Assembly: GCA_038062745.1 (NCBI GenBank)
Contig: JBBTWO010000012.1
Location: 1-64,000, forward strand
Direction of reading: 5' to 3'
Length of the DNA stretch: 64,000 bases
Origin: JBBTWO01 sp038062745
Lineage (GTDB): Bacteria; Patescibacteriota; Microgenomatia; UBA8517
Shown here: positions 50,129-59,290 of the stretch, one piece after another
Layout: each line of letters starts with the position of its first letter
Numbering within the stretch: the first letter of the stretch is position 1
Translations under genes and position numbers: made by a program
The notes under the pieces: generated by a model
What the model saw: only the letters and a program-made list of their open reading frames with translations
The model's database searches: none
What the model was told of the DNA's origin: nothing

Positions 50129-51565
50129 ATGGACAAAAAATTCTATATCACCACTCCCATTTATTATGCAAACGGTCTGGCTCATGTTGGTCATTTTCTA
50201 ACTACTACTGCCGCCGACGTACTTGCCAGATATCAACGCCTACTTTTAGGTGATGAAAATGTTTTCTTCACCACAGGACTAGATGAGCACGGCACCACAG
50301 TTGAACAAGCAGCTGTTAAAGACGGCTTTACTTCTAACACCATTAAAGATTACACAGACAAAAGAGCGGAGCAATGGAAACAAGACTTTGATTTAACAAA
50401 TATTAGTTACGATTATTTTGTAAGAACAACCAATCCCAAACACGAAAAAATTGCTCAAGATTTTATTCGCGAAATGGTTAAAAACGGGGATGTATATAAG
50501 GCGAAATATAAAGGCAAATATTGCAATGGCTGTGAGAAATTTTTAACTTTGTCTGATTTAAACAAAGAAGGGTATTGTCCTTTGCACAGACCAGACCAAG
50601 TGATAGAAATAGAGGAAGAGAACTATTTTTTCAAACTTTCCAAATACGCTGGCCAGGTAAAGAAACTTATTGAGGATAATACCATCAAAATTATTCCTGA
50701 GAACAAGAAGGCAGAAATTATTTCGCGTCTGTCTGGCAAAGTTGAAGATTTTAGTATCTCCCGCCCAAAAGAGAAAGTGAGTTGGGGTGTAGAATTCCCT
50801 GATGACCCGAGACAGGTTATCTACGTATGGATCGAGGCTTTGATAAATTATAGGTCGTCACTTGAAATAACCAAAAAGCCAGAAGATTTTTGGAGCAACA
50901 GCTGGCATCTTCTTGGAAAAGATATTAACTGGTTTCACAATACAATTTGGCCAGCAATGCTTTTAGCTGCTGGCTATTCTGTATTTTCTGGTTCTTTTGT
51001 CCATGGATTTTTAATGATCGGCGGAGAAAAAATCAGTAAATCAAAGGGGAACATTATTACTCCAAAACAGCTTGTTGAAAAATTCGGAGTAGATGGTGCA
51101 AGATACTTAATTCTTGCCAATTTCCCCTACGACAATGATTCAGATGTAACCTGGGAACAATTAATAATAAAGTACAATGCAGATCTTGCAAATGGCCTGG
51201 GAAATCTTGTTTCCAGAGTTGCAAAGCTGGCTGAGAATAGTGGCTTTGAATTTCCAAAGATACAACCTTCAGGGTCTCACCCTGAAGGTGAAGTGAAAAA
51301 ACATTTGGAAGAGTTTAGATTTGATAAAGCATTAGAGTACATTTGGGGAAAAATATCTGAAGCTGATAAATATTTAGATGATAAAAAGCCATGGAACCTG
51401 CAAGGTGTCACCCTGCAGGAGGTGCTGCAGGAGTTGGTTGGCAGAATCAGGCAAATTGCCAACAACTTAAGACCATTCTTACCTGAAACGGCTGAAAAAG
51501 TTGAAAAACAGTTTGCCGGAGGAAAAATCGCTTCTTCCAGTCCGCTTTTCCCAAGGTTACAATAG
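50129..51565 (+). CDS. metG: Methionyl-tRNA synthetase
   Basis: Charges initiator and elongator tRNA-Met. The 478 residues have the class I start FYITTPIYYANGLAHVGH (HIGH variant HVGH), GLDEHG, a zinc-knuckle region with CNGC and a later CPLH, the KISKSKGN catalytic loop, and a helical anticodon-binding domain with KKPWNLQ and NNLRPFLPETAEKV. No C-terminal EMAP/tRBD domain, so it is the short form. Two palindromic 23-bp segments are inserted in frame in loop regions (51266-51288, 51397-51419). Confidence 0.95.
   Translation: MDKKFYITTPIYYANGLAHVGHFLTTTAADVLARYQRLLLGDENVFFTTGLDEHGTTVEQAAVKDGFTSNTIKDYTDKRAEQWKQDFDLTNISYDYFVRTTNPKHEKIAQDFIREMVKNGDVYKAKYKGKYCNGCEKFLTLSDLNKEGYCPLHRPDQVIEIEEENYFFKLSKYAGQVKKLIEDNTIKIIPENKKAEIISRLSGKVEDFSISRPKEKVSWGVEFPDDPRQVIYVWIEALINYRSSLEITKKPEDFWSNSWHLLGKDINWFHNTIWPAMLLAAGYSVFSGSFVHGFLMIGGEKISKSKGNIITPKQLVEKFGVDGARYLILANFPYDNDSDVTWEQLIIKYNADLANGLGNLVSRVAKLAENSGFEFPKIQPSGSHPEGEVKKHLEEFRFDKALEYIWGKISEADKYLDDKKPWNLQGVTLQEVLQELVGRIRQIANNLRPFLPETAEKVEKQFAGGKIASSSPLFPRLQ
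51266..51288. repeat. Palindromic repeat copy 1 inside metG
   Basis: Perfect inverted repeat with 10-nt arms CCTTCAGGGT and ACCCTGAAGG around CTC. Encodes PSGSHPEG between catalytic and anticodon domains. It aligns to copy 2 (51397-51419) at 19 of 23 positions. Confidence 0.75.
51397..51419. repeat. Palindromic repeat copy 2 inside metG
   Basis: Arms CCTGCA and TGCAGG flank AGGTGTCACCC; the whole is a palindrome with one mismatched pair. Encodes LQGVTLQ in a loop of the anticodon domain. It is followed by a 12-nt tandem duplication (51413-51424 and 51425-51436) that encodes LQEV and LQEL. Confidence 0.75.
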
Positions 51566-51568
51566 GTA

Positions 51569-51574
51569 TATAAT
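51569..51574 (+). promoter_or_regulatory. -10 box of the GT2 gene within a short dyad
   Basis: TATAAT ends 9 nt before the ATG at 51584 and lies in the palindrome GGTAT-ATA-ATACC (51565-51577). Confidence 0.45.
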
Positions 51575-51583
51575 ACCCTGCCA

Positions 51584-53059
51584 ATGTCAAAAACAAGACT
51601 AGTTCAACGTCTTCTGGAAATACTTCCTGGTTTTGTTTCCTGGAATTTAATTCTTTTTCCCTATTGGGGAATTTTGGTTATGCCCAATGCGGTGGCTTAC
51701 ACAATTTTATTTTTTAACTTATATTGGTTTTATCAATCTTTAAATGTGGCTATTTCGGCAACTGTATCACATTTCCGGATCCAAGCATCTGAAAAATTTG
51801 ACTGGGCAGGAGAAATAAAAGCCTTTCCAGATTATGAAAAGGTACATCATTTTGTCATTATCCCCATGGTTAACGAACCATTCCATATTCTTGAGAGAAC
51901 TGTAGAGTCAATTGCCAAACAAACACTTTCCCTTAAACAAATAACTGTCGTGTTAGCCACAGAAGCCAGGGTGCCAGACGAAGTAAGATTGCCACTAGTG
52001 AACGCATTGACAAAAAAATACAAAAATACTTTTGCAAATTTTTTCGTCACTGCCCATTGGCTGACTCCTGACGAAGTACGCGGAAAAGCTTCCAATGAGC
52101 GCTTTGCTGCAATAGCAGCACGAAAGGAATTTGTCGACTCAGGAAAAATTGACATGGATTATGCAGTGGTTACCAGTTGCGACTCAGATCATAAATATCA
52201 CCCCAACCACTTTGCTTGTTTAACATATAAATTTCTAGACAACCCCAGGCGTTATAAATCCTTCTGGCAACCGATTGTTATGTTTTATAACAACATTTGG
52301 GAACTTCCTGCCATTACTCGTGTGCCAAACACTTTAATGTCTATTTGGAACCTTTCTTTAATTGCCAGAAAAGACAGGTTGATAAATGCCCAAAACTATT
52401 CGTTATCCTTCAATCTATTGCACGCAGCCGGATATTGGGATGCCGACAAAATTCCTGAAGATTGGGGGATCTTCTTTAAAGCTTTATATGAAACTGGTGG
52501 TGGAATTGAAGTAGAACCTCTATATTTGCCCCTTTTTGCCGACGCTGCTCAATCTGATTCTTTAATCAAAACTCTTAAAAACCAATATGAACAATTAAAA
52601 AGATGGGCTTACGGGGCTTCCGATATTCCCTGGTGGATTAGATATTATTTTTCAAAAAAGAATGTACCTTTCTGGGATAAAACCACCAGGTTGTGGTACG
52701 CCATGTGGTCTCATTTTATGTGGCCAGTCAATTGGTTTTTAGTTACTATTGGCTTAACACTTCCCACACTTTTGAATCCCGCTTTTGGTAGAACGGCTTT
52801 GGGTTACATGGTTCCAAAAGTTTCAGCATTGGTACTTACTATTTCACTTTTGTTTTTTGTGGTCACATTATTTATTGACAATGTTTACAAACCCCCAGCT
52901 CCAAAAACTTTTTCACCTTTGAGGAAACTGCTTATTCCCTTTGAATTTATCCTTATGCCAGTTGCTGGATTTTTCTTTTCCGCTCTTCCAGGACTTGATG
53001 CTCATACCCGACTGATGCTGGGAAAATATATAGAATACCGGGTCACAGAGAAAGTGTGA
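51584..53059 (+). CDS. Membrane-bound family 2 glycosyltransferase
   Basis: The 491 residues contain two N-terminal membrane helices, a GT-A catalytic domain (VHHFVIIPMVNEPFHILERT, CDSDHKYHPNHF with the DxD-type motif, EDWGIFFKALYETGG) and QYEQLKRWAYGASD equivalent to the Q/RxxRW motif of processive synthases, then about four C-terminal helices. Probably makes or extends an envelope polysaccharide. The last codons (EYRVTEKV and stop) are repeated 69 nt downstream. Confidence 0.85.
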   Translation: MSKTRLVQRLLEILPGFVSWNLILFPYWGILVMPNAVAYTILFFNLYWFYQSLNVAISATVSHFRIQASEKFDWAGEIKAFPDYEKVHHFVIIPMVNEPFHILERTVESIAKQTLSLKQITVVLATEARVPDEVRLPLVNALTKKYKNTFANFFVTAHWLTPDEVRGKASNERFAAIAARKEFVDSGKIDMDYAVVTSCDSDHKYHPNHFACLTYKFLDNPRRYKSFWQPIVMFYNNIWELPAITRVPNTLMSIWNLSLIARKDRLINAQNYSLSFNLLHAAGYWDADKIPEDWGIFFKALYETGGGIEVEPLYLPLFADAAQSDSLIKTLKNQYEQLKRWAYGASDIPWWIRYYFSKKNVPFWDKTTRLWYAMWSHFMWPVNWFLVTIGLTLPTLLNPAFGRTALGYMVPKVSALVLTISLLFFVVTLFIDNVYKPPAPKTFSPLRKLLIPFEFILMPVAGFFFSALPGLDAHTRLMLGKYIEYRVTEKV

Positions 53060-53154
53060 CCGGTATTATATCTCTTACCTGCTTTGTTTCAATTCTTGCG
53101 AATTTTCAAGTCGCATGGGGCGTGATGGAATACAGGGTTACTGAAAAAGTGTAA
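53033..53154 (+). repeat. Direct repeat of the GT2 gene's 3' end
   Basis: GAATACCGGG... at 53033-53059 and GAATACAGGG... at 53128-53154 both encode EYRVTEKV followed by a stop (TGA and TAA). The second copy continues an open frame reading SLTCFVSILANFQVAWGV just before it. The TAA of copy 2 is part of the TAATAT -10 box (53152-53157) for the next gene. Confidence 0.65.
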
Positions 53155-53163
53155 TATAAATAC

Positions 53164-54438
53164 ATGAACCAATTTACTGCCAGTTTATGGGGAGATGAAG
53201 GCTTTTCTGCAATTCTTTCCATGAAACCAGTAGACCAGATTTTCTCAATTATTAGCCGCGACACTTCACCACCACTTTATAATCTAATAGAGCATTTTTG
53301 GTTCAAAATAATTGGCACCAGTGAAATCTCAATCAGAAGTCTATCATTCGTGTTTTTTCTAATCGCCTGTTTATTTGTCTACAAAATTGGCAAACATTAC
53401 TGGGACTACAAAACAGGAATTTTAGCCGCAGTTTTGACTGCCATTAATCCATTTTTCTTTTTCTATGCTTTTGAGGGAAGGATGTATTCTTTACTAGCCA
53501 TGACAGTAACTGCTTCAATGTATTTTTTCATCGCCAAAAAATGGCCATTGTATATATTAGCAACTACCCTTGCACTTTATACCCACCACTTTGCCATTTT
53601 TGCTGTCTTTGTTCAAGGATTGTGGATGATTATCCAATTTTTAAAAGGCCAACAAAAAACAGCTTTGGCGATGTTTAAAAGTTTTCTGGCAATTGGGCTT
53701 TTGTATTCACCTTGGCTTGTTCCTCTGTACAACCAAACAAAGATGGTCGGTGGAGGTTTTTGGCTGGGAACACCAACACTCAAAGATTTTGGCATGTTAT
53801 TAATCAAATTCTTCAGTGTTGGAATATTGTTGTTTCTTTTTAGAAATTGGTCTAAGAAGAAAGAAGTATCTGTCTTTTTAGGACTATGGCTGGTGTTTCC
53901 AATCGCAGCCACTTGGATTATTTCACAAAAGTTCTCCTCAATATTTTTTGATAGATACCTGCTGTACACTATTCCAGCTGGAATCCTGCTTTTTGTCTCT
54001 CAAAAAACAAATCTCACCAAGCTTTGGTTAGTCGTTGTATTTACAGCTTACATTTTTGCCAGCGGTTACTTATTTTTCCATCCTACAAAATTACCGTTCA
54101 AACAATTAGCAACTTATGTTAAACAAACTCAACAACCAACAGACATTCTTATAAATGAAGATGCCGGCAGTCACAAACTTTGGGAATCAAAATATTATGG
54201 TTTTGTCGCTCCAATCTACAAACCAACAGGGAGTCAACTGCCTTACTTTGTTGGAACAGCTTTAATGGAAGAATCAGATTTTATTTCCGAAATTCCTAAA
54301 TCTGCTAAAAGGATAGGTGTAATAACTTTCAAATCCAATCAACAACTTGAAGAAAAATTCTTAGGATTTAAGGTTCAAGAACAAAAAACTTATGGCAATT
54401 TACATTTTGTCTGGATGCAGCGTTTGCCTATCAGGTGA
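53164..54438 (+). CDS. ArnT/PMT-like GT-C glycosyltransferase
   Basis: A 424-residue polytopic protein. The catalytic first loop is right at the N-terminus: LWGDEGFSAILSMK with the Asp-Glu pair, then ISRDTSPPLYNLIEHFWFKI and SEISIRSLSFVFFLIACLFV. It lacks the first membrane helix that normally precedes this loop; an in-frame stop lies 4 codons upstream, so the truncation is real unless a non-AUG arrangement exists. The -10 TAATAT ends 6 nt before the ATG. Soluble C-terminal domain of about 110 residues. Confidence 0.8.
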   Translation: MNQFTASLWGDEGFSAILSMKPVDQIFSIISRDTSPPLYNLIEHFWFKIIGTSEISIRSLSFVFFLIACLFVYKIGKHYWDYKTGILAAVLTAINPFFFFYAFEGRMYSLLAMTVTASMYFFIAKKWPLYILATTLALYTHHFAIFAVFVQGLWMIIQFLKGQQKTALAMFKSFLAIGLLYSPWLVPLYNQTKMVGGGFWLGTPTLKDFGMLLIKFFSVGILLFLFRNWSKKKEVSVFLGLWLVFPIAATWIISQKFSSIFFDRYLLYTIPAGILLFVSQKTNLTKLWLVVVFTAYIFASGYLFFHPTKLPFKQLATYVKQTQQPTDILINEDAGSHKLWESKYYGFVAPIYKPTGSQLPYFVGTALMEESDFISEIPKSAKRIGVITFKSNQQLEEKFLGFKVQEQKTYGNLHFVWMQRLPIR

Positions 54439-54446
54439 TAACAAAA

Positions 54447-54452
54447 TATACT
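54447..54452 (+). promoter_or_regulatory. -10 box for the GTG-initiated GT-C gene
   Basis: TATACT ends 6 nt before the GTG at 54459. The short distance supports the GTG as the true start on a leaderless mRNA. Confidence 0.45.
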
Positions 54453-54458
54453 TAAAGT

Positions 54459-55940
54459 GTGAAGGCTCTTTGGAACAAGATTATCTCCAAAATTGATACC
54501 CCAGTTTGGCTCGAGTGGTTGTTTGGTGTTGTCTTCTTGTTTCGCATTCCAAGTTTTTTTGAAGCCTATTCATATGGAGATGAAATGATTTATCTGGTTT
54601 TGGGTAATGGCATCCGCCAGGGATTGACTCTTTACAAAGACCTTCATGACAATAAACCTCCTCTTCTTTACCTTACAGCAGCAATAGCGGGAAACCTTTT
54701 CTGGTTTAAAGTAATTTTGGCTTTCTGGAATTTAGTTACCATTTATTATTTCTGGAAATTGGTGCGGCATTTATTTCCTAAAAATAGTCGATTGCAAAAG
54801 ATTTCAACGTTTTTCTTTGCAGCTTTGACCACACTTCCAATTCTGGAGGGTAATATTGCCAATGCAGAACTTTTTTTCATCGGCCCAATAATTATTGGTT
54901 TTTGGCTTCTATTATCTAAAACAGCCACTTTTAAAAATCTTTTTGTCAGCGGGGTACTGTTTTCTATCGCAGCCCTTTTTAAACTCCCAGCTGCAATTGA
55001 TATGGGTGTGATTTTAGTCTATTGGTTATTAACAGCCGAGCTTAATTTTCAAACATTACTAAAAATAGTCAAAAAATTCTCAATTGTCTTACTTGGTTTC
55101 AGCATACCAATTCTCCTAAGTTTTGGTTGGTATTATTTACGTGGAGCATTGGTTGAATATTGGTTAGCAGCATTCATGCAAAACATTGGCTACCTGTCTT
55201 CCTTTAGACCGGGAGATATTCAACAACCCTTCTTTATTCGCAATCTACCACTAATCATCCGTGGATTAATTGTACTTTTGGGATTCGCAATCTTATTTTG
55301 GAAAAGAAACAAATTATCCAAACAATTTATTTTTGTGACTGTTTGGTTAGTCATTTCTTTATTTGGAGTTACTTTGTCAGAACGCCCTTACCCACACTAC
55401 CTTATTCAAGCACTCGCCAGTACTTGTATTTTTATTGGTATTTTAGTAGCTTCAAAAACCATCGAACAAATGTATTCAATCATTGCTTTAACCTTAGTTG
55501 TCTTAGTACCTGTGGTGTACAATTTTTACTATTACAGCCCAATTACCCAATATCAAAGGTTTATCAAATTCAGCACAGGAATAACCAATAAGCAACAATA
55601 CTTTAATGAATTTGACGGCAATACTGCCAGAAATTACAAAGTAGCTGAGTTTCTAGTCAAATCCAGCAAACCAACAGACAAAGTCTTGGTCTGGGGAGAT
55701 GGGACACCAATCTATGCTATCTCAAAAAGATTTCCTCCTCTAAAGTATGTAGCCGGTTATCACATCTCTGACTTTTCAACTCCTGAGCAAGTAATGAAAA
55801 GCATATCTACCCAGCCTCCGAAATTTGTTATCTTCACTCCTGAAACGAAACCCTTCCCCGCACTAACGAATTTTGTGGAGCAATATTACATTCCTGTAGA
55901 GCAAATTGACAATGTTAAAATTTATGCTCTAATCAGATAA
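54459..55940 (+). CDS. ArnT/PMT-like GT-C glycosyltransferase
   Basis: A 493-residue polytopic protein with the GT-C first loop AYSYGDEMIYLVLGNGIRQG (Asp-Glu pair), then HDNKPPLLYLTAAIAGNLFW, about ten more helices and a soluble C-terminal domain (KVLVWGDGTPIYAISKRFPP). Probably uses a polyprenyl-phosphate sugar donor on the outer face of the membrane. GTG start. It overlaps the next gene by 1 nt (TAATG). Confidence 0.8.
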   Translation: MKALWNKIISKIDTPVWLEWLFGVVFLFRIPSFFEAYSYGDEMIYLVLGNGIRQGLTLYKDLHDNKPPLLYLTAAIAGNLFWFKVILAFWNLVTIYYFWKLVRHLFPKNSRLQKISTFFFAALTTLPILEGNIANAELFFIGPIIIGFWLLLSKTATFKNLFVSGVLFSIAALFKLPAAIDMGVILVYWLLTAELNFQTLLKIVKKFSIVLLGFSIPILLSFGWYYLRGALVEYWLAAFMQNIGYLSSFRPGDIQQPFFIRNLPLIIRGLIVLLGFAILFWKRNKLSKQFIFVTVWLVISLFGVTLSERPYPHYLIQALASTCIFIGILVASKTIEQMYSIIALTLVVLVPVVYNFYYYSPITQYQRFIKFSTGITNKQQYFNEFDGNTARNYKVAEFLVKSSKPTDKVLVWGDGTPIYAISKRFPPLKYVAGYHISDFSTPEQVMKSISTQPPKFVIFTPETKPFPALTNFVEQYYIPVEQIDNVKIYALIR

Positions 55941-56284
55941 TGAAAAAAATCTTAAATTTTAATTTTGCCTACAAAAAAACTTTAATCAGCTTTTTAATTA
56001 TAAACTTACTAGGCATTCTGGCAGTATTAATAATTCAAAATAAATTGCCCCCTGTGGTTCCACTTCTTTATGGCTTGCCCAAAGGTGAAGATCAGCTAGT
56101 ACCTAAGATTTTCTTAACAGTTCCCTTTGCAGTTTCTGAAATAATTACCCTCATTAATATTATCTTAATAAAAACACTCAAAGAGAGTTTTTCTCAGAAA
56201 GCACTGCTATATATAACCGTTGCTATTTGTTCACTATCTTTTATAACAGTTCTAAAGATTAGTCTTTTGATAGGGAGCTTTTAA
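55940..56284 (+). CDS. Small DUF1648-like membrane protein
   Basis: A 114-residue protein with three hydrophobic helices. NKLPPVVPLLYGLPKGEDQL between helices 1 and 2 is the recognisable motif of the DUF1648-like group. Function unknown. Translationally coupled to the GT-C gene before it and 1 nt from the WecA-like gene after it, so it belongs to the polysaccharide operon. Confidence 0.65.
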   Translation: MKKILNFNFAYKKTLISFLIINLLGILAVLIIQNKLPPVVPLLYGLPKGEDQLVPKIFLTVPFAVSEIITLINIILIKTLKESFSQKALLYITVAICSLSFITVLKISLLIGSF

Positions 56285-56285
56285 T

Positions 56286-57383
56286 ATGAGTAACTGGATC
56301 GTTGTTTTTGTAACTGCAGTCTTAGCCTCTTTTTTGTCGACACCATTGGTCATTAAATTTGCTTGGAAAGCAGGACTTATTGATGACCCCAAGAAAAACA
56401 AACACATCAAAGTAATTCACACCGTTCCAACTCCTCGAGCTGGAGGTTTAGCTTTGTTTATTGGTGTTATTCTTCCAGCCTTAATCTTCCTACCTCTGGA
56501 TAAACATCTAATTGGAATTTTGGTTGGGGCAATCATCTTGGTTGTTATGGGTCTGGCTGATGATAAATGGAACTTGAATCCCTACTTACGACTTGGAATT
56601 CAATTCGCAGCAGTATCTATTCCGATAGCAGCAGGGATTGGAATTGCTTTTGTTACAAATCCCTTAACTGGTGGAATTATTGATTTGTCTCATCCACAAA
56701 TAGTTTTTAATTTATTCGGAGATCAAAAAAGTATCTGGGTATTGTCTGATTTGTTTGCTCTGGTTTGGATTGTGACCCTCATGAACTTTATTAACTTTGG
56801 AGCTAAAGGAGTTGATGGCCAACTGCCAGGAGTAATTACCATTGCGGCTTTCGCTGTAGCAATTATTTCTTTAGGATTTAGTGCTGACATTACCCAATGG
56901 CCAGTTATTATTTTAGCTTTAATTACTGCGGGTTCATTCTTAGGATTTCTTCCTTGGAATGCTTACCCACAAAAAATAATGCCTGGATTTGGCGGGTCTA
57001 ACCTAGCAGGTTACTTATTAGCAATCTTGTCAATCTTAGCGACTGCAAAAGTAGGAACATTGGCAGTTGTTTTAGCAGTACCTTTAATTGATACAGGGTA
57101 TGTACTTATTAGAAGAATTGCCTCTGGTGAGTCACCTGTCTGGGGAGATAGAAGACATTTGCATCACAAACTTCTTGACCTGGGATGGTCAAAACTTCAA
57201 GTGTCTGGCTTTTACTGGGCGATTACTTTTGTCCTAGCAATCTTAGCGATAAATTTGAATGCCAAGAACAAACTATATACAATTGTAGGAGTTGCAGTTG
57301 CTTTGGCGGGTTTTTTACTTTGGGTTACCAATAAAAATAATCTGAAAGCTTTGCATATTAAATATAAATTAAATAAAAAATGA
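56286..57383 (+). CDS. WecA/MraY-family polyprenyl-phosphate sugar-1-phosphate transferase
   Basis: Starts lipid-linked glycan synthesis by loading a sugar-1-phosphate on polyprenyl phosphate. The 365 residues have about ten helices, HTVPTPRAGGLALF, the Mg-binding GLADDKWNLNP and WecA-type GDRRHLHHKLLDLG. The motif usually NxxNxxDGxDGL reads NFINFGAKGVDGQ, with Lys where the first conserved Asp is expected. The HLHHKLL end favours the WecA/TagO branch. Overlaps the UbiA-like gene by 4 nt. Confidence 0.88.
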   Translation: MSNWIVVFVTAVLASFLSTPLVIKFAWKAGLIDDPKKNKHIKVIHTVPTPRAGGLALFIGVILPALIFLPLDKHLIGILVGAIILVVMGLADDKWNLNPYLRLGIQFAAVSIPIAAGIGIAFVTNPLTGGIIDLSHPQIVFNLFGDQKSIWVLSDLFALVWIVTLMNFINFGAKGVDGQLPGVITIAAFAVAIISLGFSADITQWPVIILALITAGSFLGFLPWNAYPQKIMPGFGGSNLAGYLLAILSILATAKVGTLAVVLAVPLIDTGYVLIRRIASGESPVWGDRRHLHHKLLDLGWSKLQVSGFYWAITFVLAILAINLNAKNKLYTIVGVAVALAGFLLWVTNKNNLKALHIKYKLNKK

Positions 57384-58318
57384 ACGATATATTTCCTGTT
57401 ATTCCAGCCATCAAAGCCTTAAGACCAACTCACTGGACAAAGAATTTGGCTTTGTTTGCTGCTTTGATTTTCTCAGGCCAATTAGACAATCCTCTGTCAT
57501 TTACTAAAGTTGTCTGGGCATTCGTGGCTTTTAATTTTATTACCAGTGCAACCTACATTTTTAACGATTTATTGGATGTTAAAAGAGACAGGTTACACCC
57601 TATAAAGAAAAATAGACCAATTGCCAGTGGGAAACTGTCAGTCGAATATGCAATCTTGGAAATGTTTATAGTATTGTTTGTGGGTTTAATCTTGGCTGAA
57701 ATTATTTCCCATCTTTTGTTTACTTTAATAATTGGTTACCTGGTACTCCAGGTTTTATACACTTTGTTTTTGAAACACCTACCAATTATCGATATTCTAA
57801 TCATCGCTTCTGGATTTGTAATTCGAGTTTACGCTGGAGCATTTATAATTGATGCTCATTTGTCAGTTTGGTTTCTGCTGTGCGTCATCTCCGTTGCTTT
57901 GTTTCTAGCTTCTGGAAAAAGGCGCGCAGAACTGCAAATTGTTGATGGTGCAAAAACCCGCGAAAGCTTGCAAAAGTATCCAACAGAACTACTCAATTCC
58001 TACGTAACCATGTTTGGTAATGCAGCTTGGATGAGTTGGGCGTTATTTACTTTCTTTGAAAGCCCTAAGGCCAATGCAAACTTATGGTTATTTTTAGCAG
58101 AATTGTCCAAAACCACCACAATTAACAAACTTCTGATGGCCACAATACCTGTTACTATCTTTGCGATTATGCGATACCAGAGCTTAATCTTTGGAGGTAA
58201 GTCAGAAGCTCCAGAAAAGGTACTCTTAACAGACATCCCTTTGGTTACCTCAGTTGGCATTTGGGTACTAATGGTAGTTTGGATCCTGTACAGCGGTGCT
58301 TCCAACTTTTCAATTTAA
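57380..58318 (+). CDS. UbiA-family prenyltransferase, decaprenyl-phosphate phosphoribosyltransferase-like
   Basis: The 312 residues match the Rv3806c-like branch: IKALRPTHWTKNLALFAALI, the first Asp-rich motif NDLLDVKRDRLHPIKKNRPI, ASGKLSV and a second region with FLASGKRRAELQIVDG. That branch transfers phosphoribose from PRPP to polyprenyl phosphate, the first step to the arabinofuranose donor. Adjacent WecA-like and GT-C genes fit an arabinose-containing envelope polymer, which is inference. Confidence 0.82.
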   Translation: MNDIFPVIPAIKALRPTHWTKNLALFAALIFSGQLDNPLSFTKVVWAFVAFNFITSATYIFNDLLDVKRDRLHPIKKNRPIASGKLSVEYAILEMFIVLFVGLILAEIISHLLFTLIIGYLVLQVLYTLFLKHLPIIDILIIASGFVIRVYAGAFIIDAHLSVWFLLCVISVALFLASGKRRAELQIVDGAKTRESLQKYPTELLNSYVTMFGNAAWMSWALFTFFESPKANANLWLFLAELSKTTTINKLLMATIPVTIFAIMRYQSLIFGGKSEAPEKVLLTDIPLVTSVGIWVLMVVWILYSGASNFSI

Positions 58319-58326
58319 ACAAGAGA

Positions 58327-59154
58327 TTATTCTTCAACTACTTTTGAATACTGGCCTGATACCCAACCAAAGGAATTGTTGAATTCTATTTTGTGCCAAC
58401 TGTTATCTTGGTTTGATTCTAGATATTTATAAGTTTCACCAACGTTTACTTGGCCTAATTCCGTGGATGAAGAACTTGGATCTTGTCTGACTTTTAAAAA
58501 TCCCGTTGGAGTATCTAATATCTGAACTTGTTTGGCAGCCAAGGCAACAGGTGAAGAGCTGGGGACTGGACTAGCAGAAGCAATAGGAATAAATGCAGTA
58601 TCAACTGCCAATGAAAATAAAACTACAGTTCTAAGTCCTGGTTTGACATCAATTTCTACATTTTGATTTTCGTAACCGACAAATTCGGATTCAATGGTAT
58701 GTTTTCCTGGACTCAAGATTGTCTTTACAGGACTGAAACCTCTAACTTGGCCATCAATCTCTATTTTTGACAGGTTTGGGGTTGAAACAATTGATACTTG
58801 AGGCTCAGATGTATCAGACCTATCAAAGTAAACTACATTGCTGGCATTTGCTCCTTGGGCAAAAACTATATTCACCAAAGAAGTGGTGTTTGGGTAAACA
58901 TCAATACTGGTCTCAAAAGGAACGAAAGTATTTGCATTGGCAACAACCTTTAACTGAGAAACTCCAGTGTTAACCTTGATTTTTATAGGAGTCTGGCCTT
59001 TAAACTTATTATCCAAAAAAACTGAAGAGGCAACTGAAGAATTAACGCTGACAAAAGAGGTCTTAACCAAGATAAATTTATTAAGCAAAAACACACTCAA
59101 AACAAGCAAGACAACAATCAAAACGGTAAGAATCAGATTTTGTATTTTTTCCAT
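58327..59154 (-). CDS. Membrane-anchored protein with PEGA repeats and SH3b domain
   Basis: One N-terminal membrane helix (residues 5-27), then two PEGA-type domains: about 33-95 (SSVFLDNKFKGQTPIKIKVN) and about 118-180 (SKIEIDGQVRGFSPVKTILS, PGKHTIESEFVGYE), a Ser/Pro linker, and a C-terminal bacterial SH3 domain (FLKVRQDPSSSSTELGQVNV, WHKIEFNNSFGWVSGQY). Such proteins sit outside the membrane and may bind cell wall. Convergent with the UbiA-like gene at 9 nt. Confidence 0.82.
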   Translation of the reverse strand: MEKIQNLILTVLIVVLLVLSVFLLNKFILVKTSFVSVNSSVASSVFLDNKFKGQTPIKIKVNTGVSQLKVVANANTFVPFETSIDVYPNTTSLVNIVFAQGANASNVVYFDRSDTSEPQVSIVSTPNLSKIEIDGQVRGFSPVKTILSPGKHTIESEFVGYENQNVEIDVKPGLRTVVLFSLAVDTAFIPIASASPVPSSSPVALAAKQVQILDTPTGFLKVRQDPSSSSTELGQVNVGETYKYLESNQDNSWHKIEFNNSFGWVSGQYSKVVEE

Positions 59155-59290
59155 TTAGAAGTCCAAGCTTAACAAAGATCATTTACAATAACAAATATGT
59201 CTGAGTCGCACAATGTAGTTATTATTTGTTACTTGGCTTATTCCTGCTCAGCCTTAAAATCCAATTTGTGTGATAAAATAATCAAGTTAA

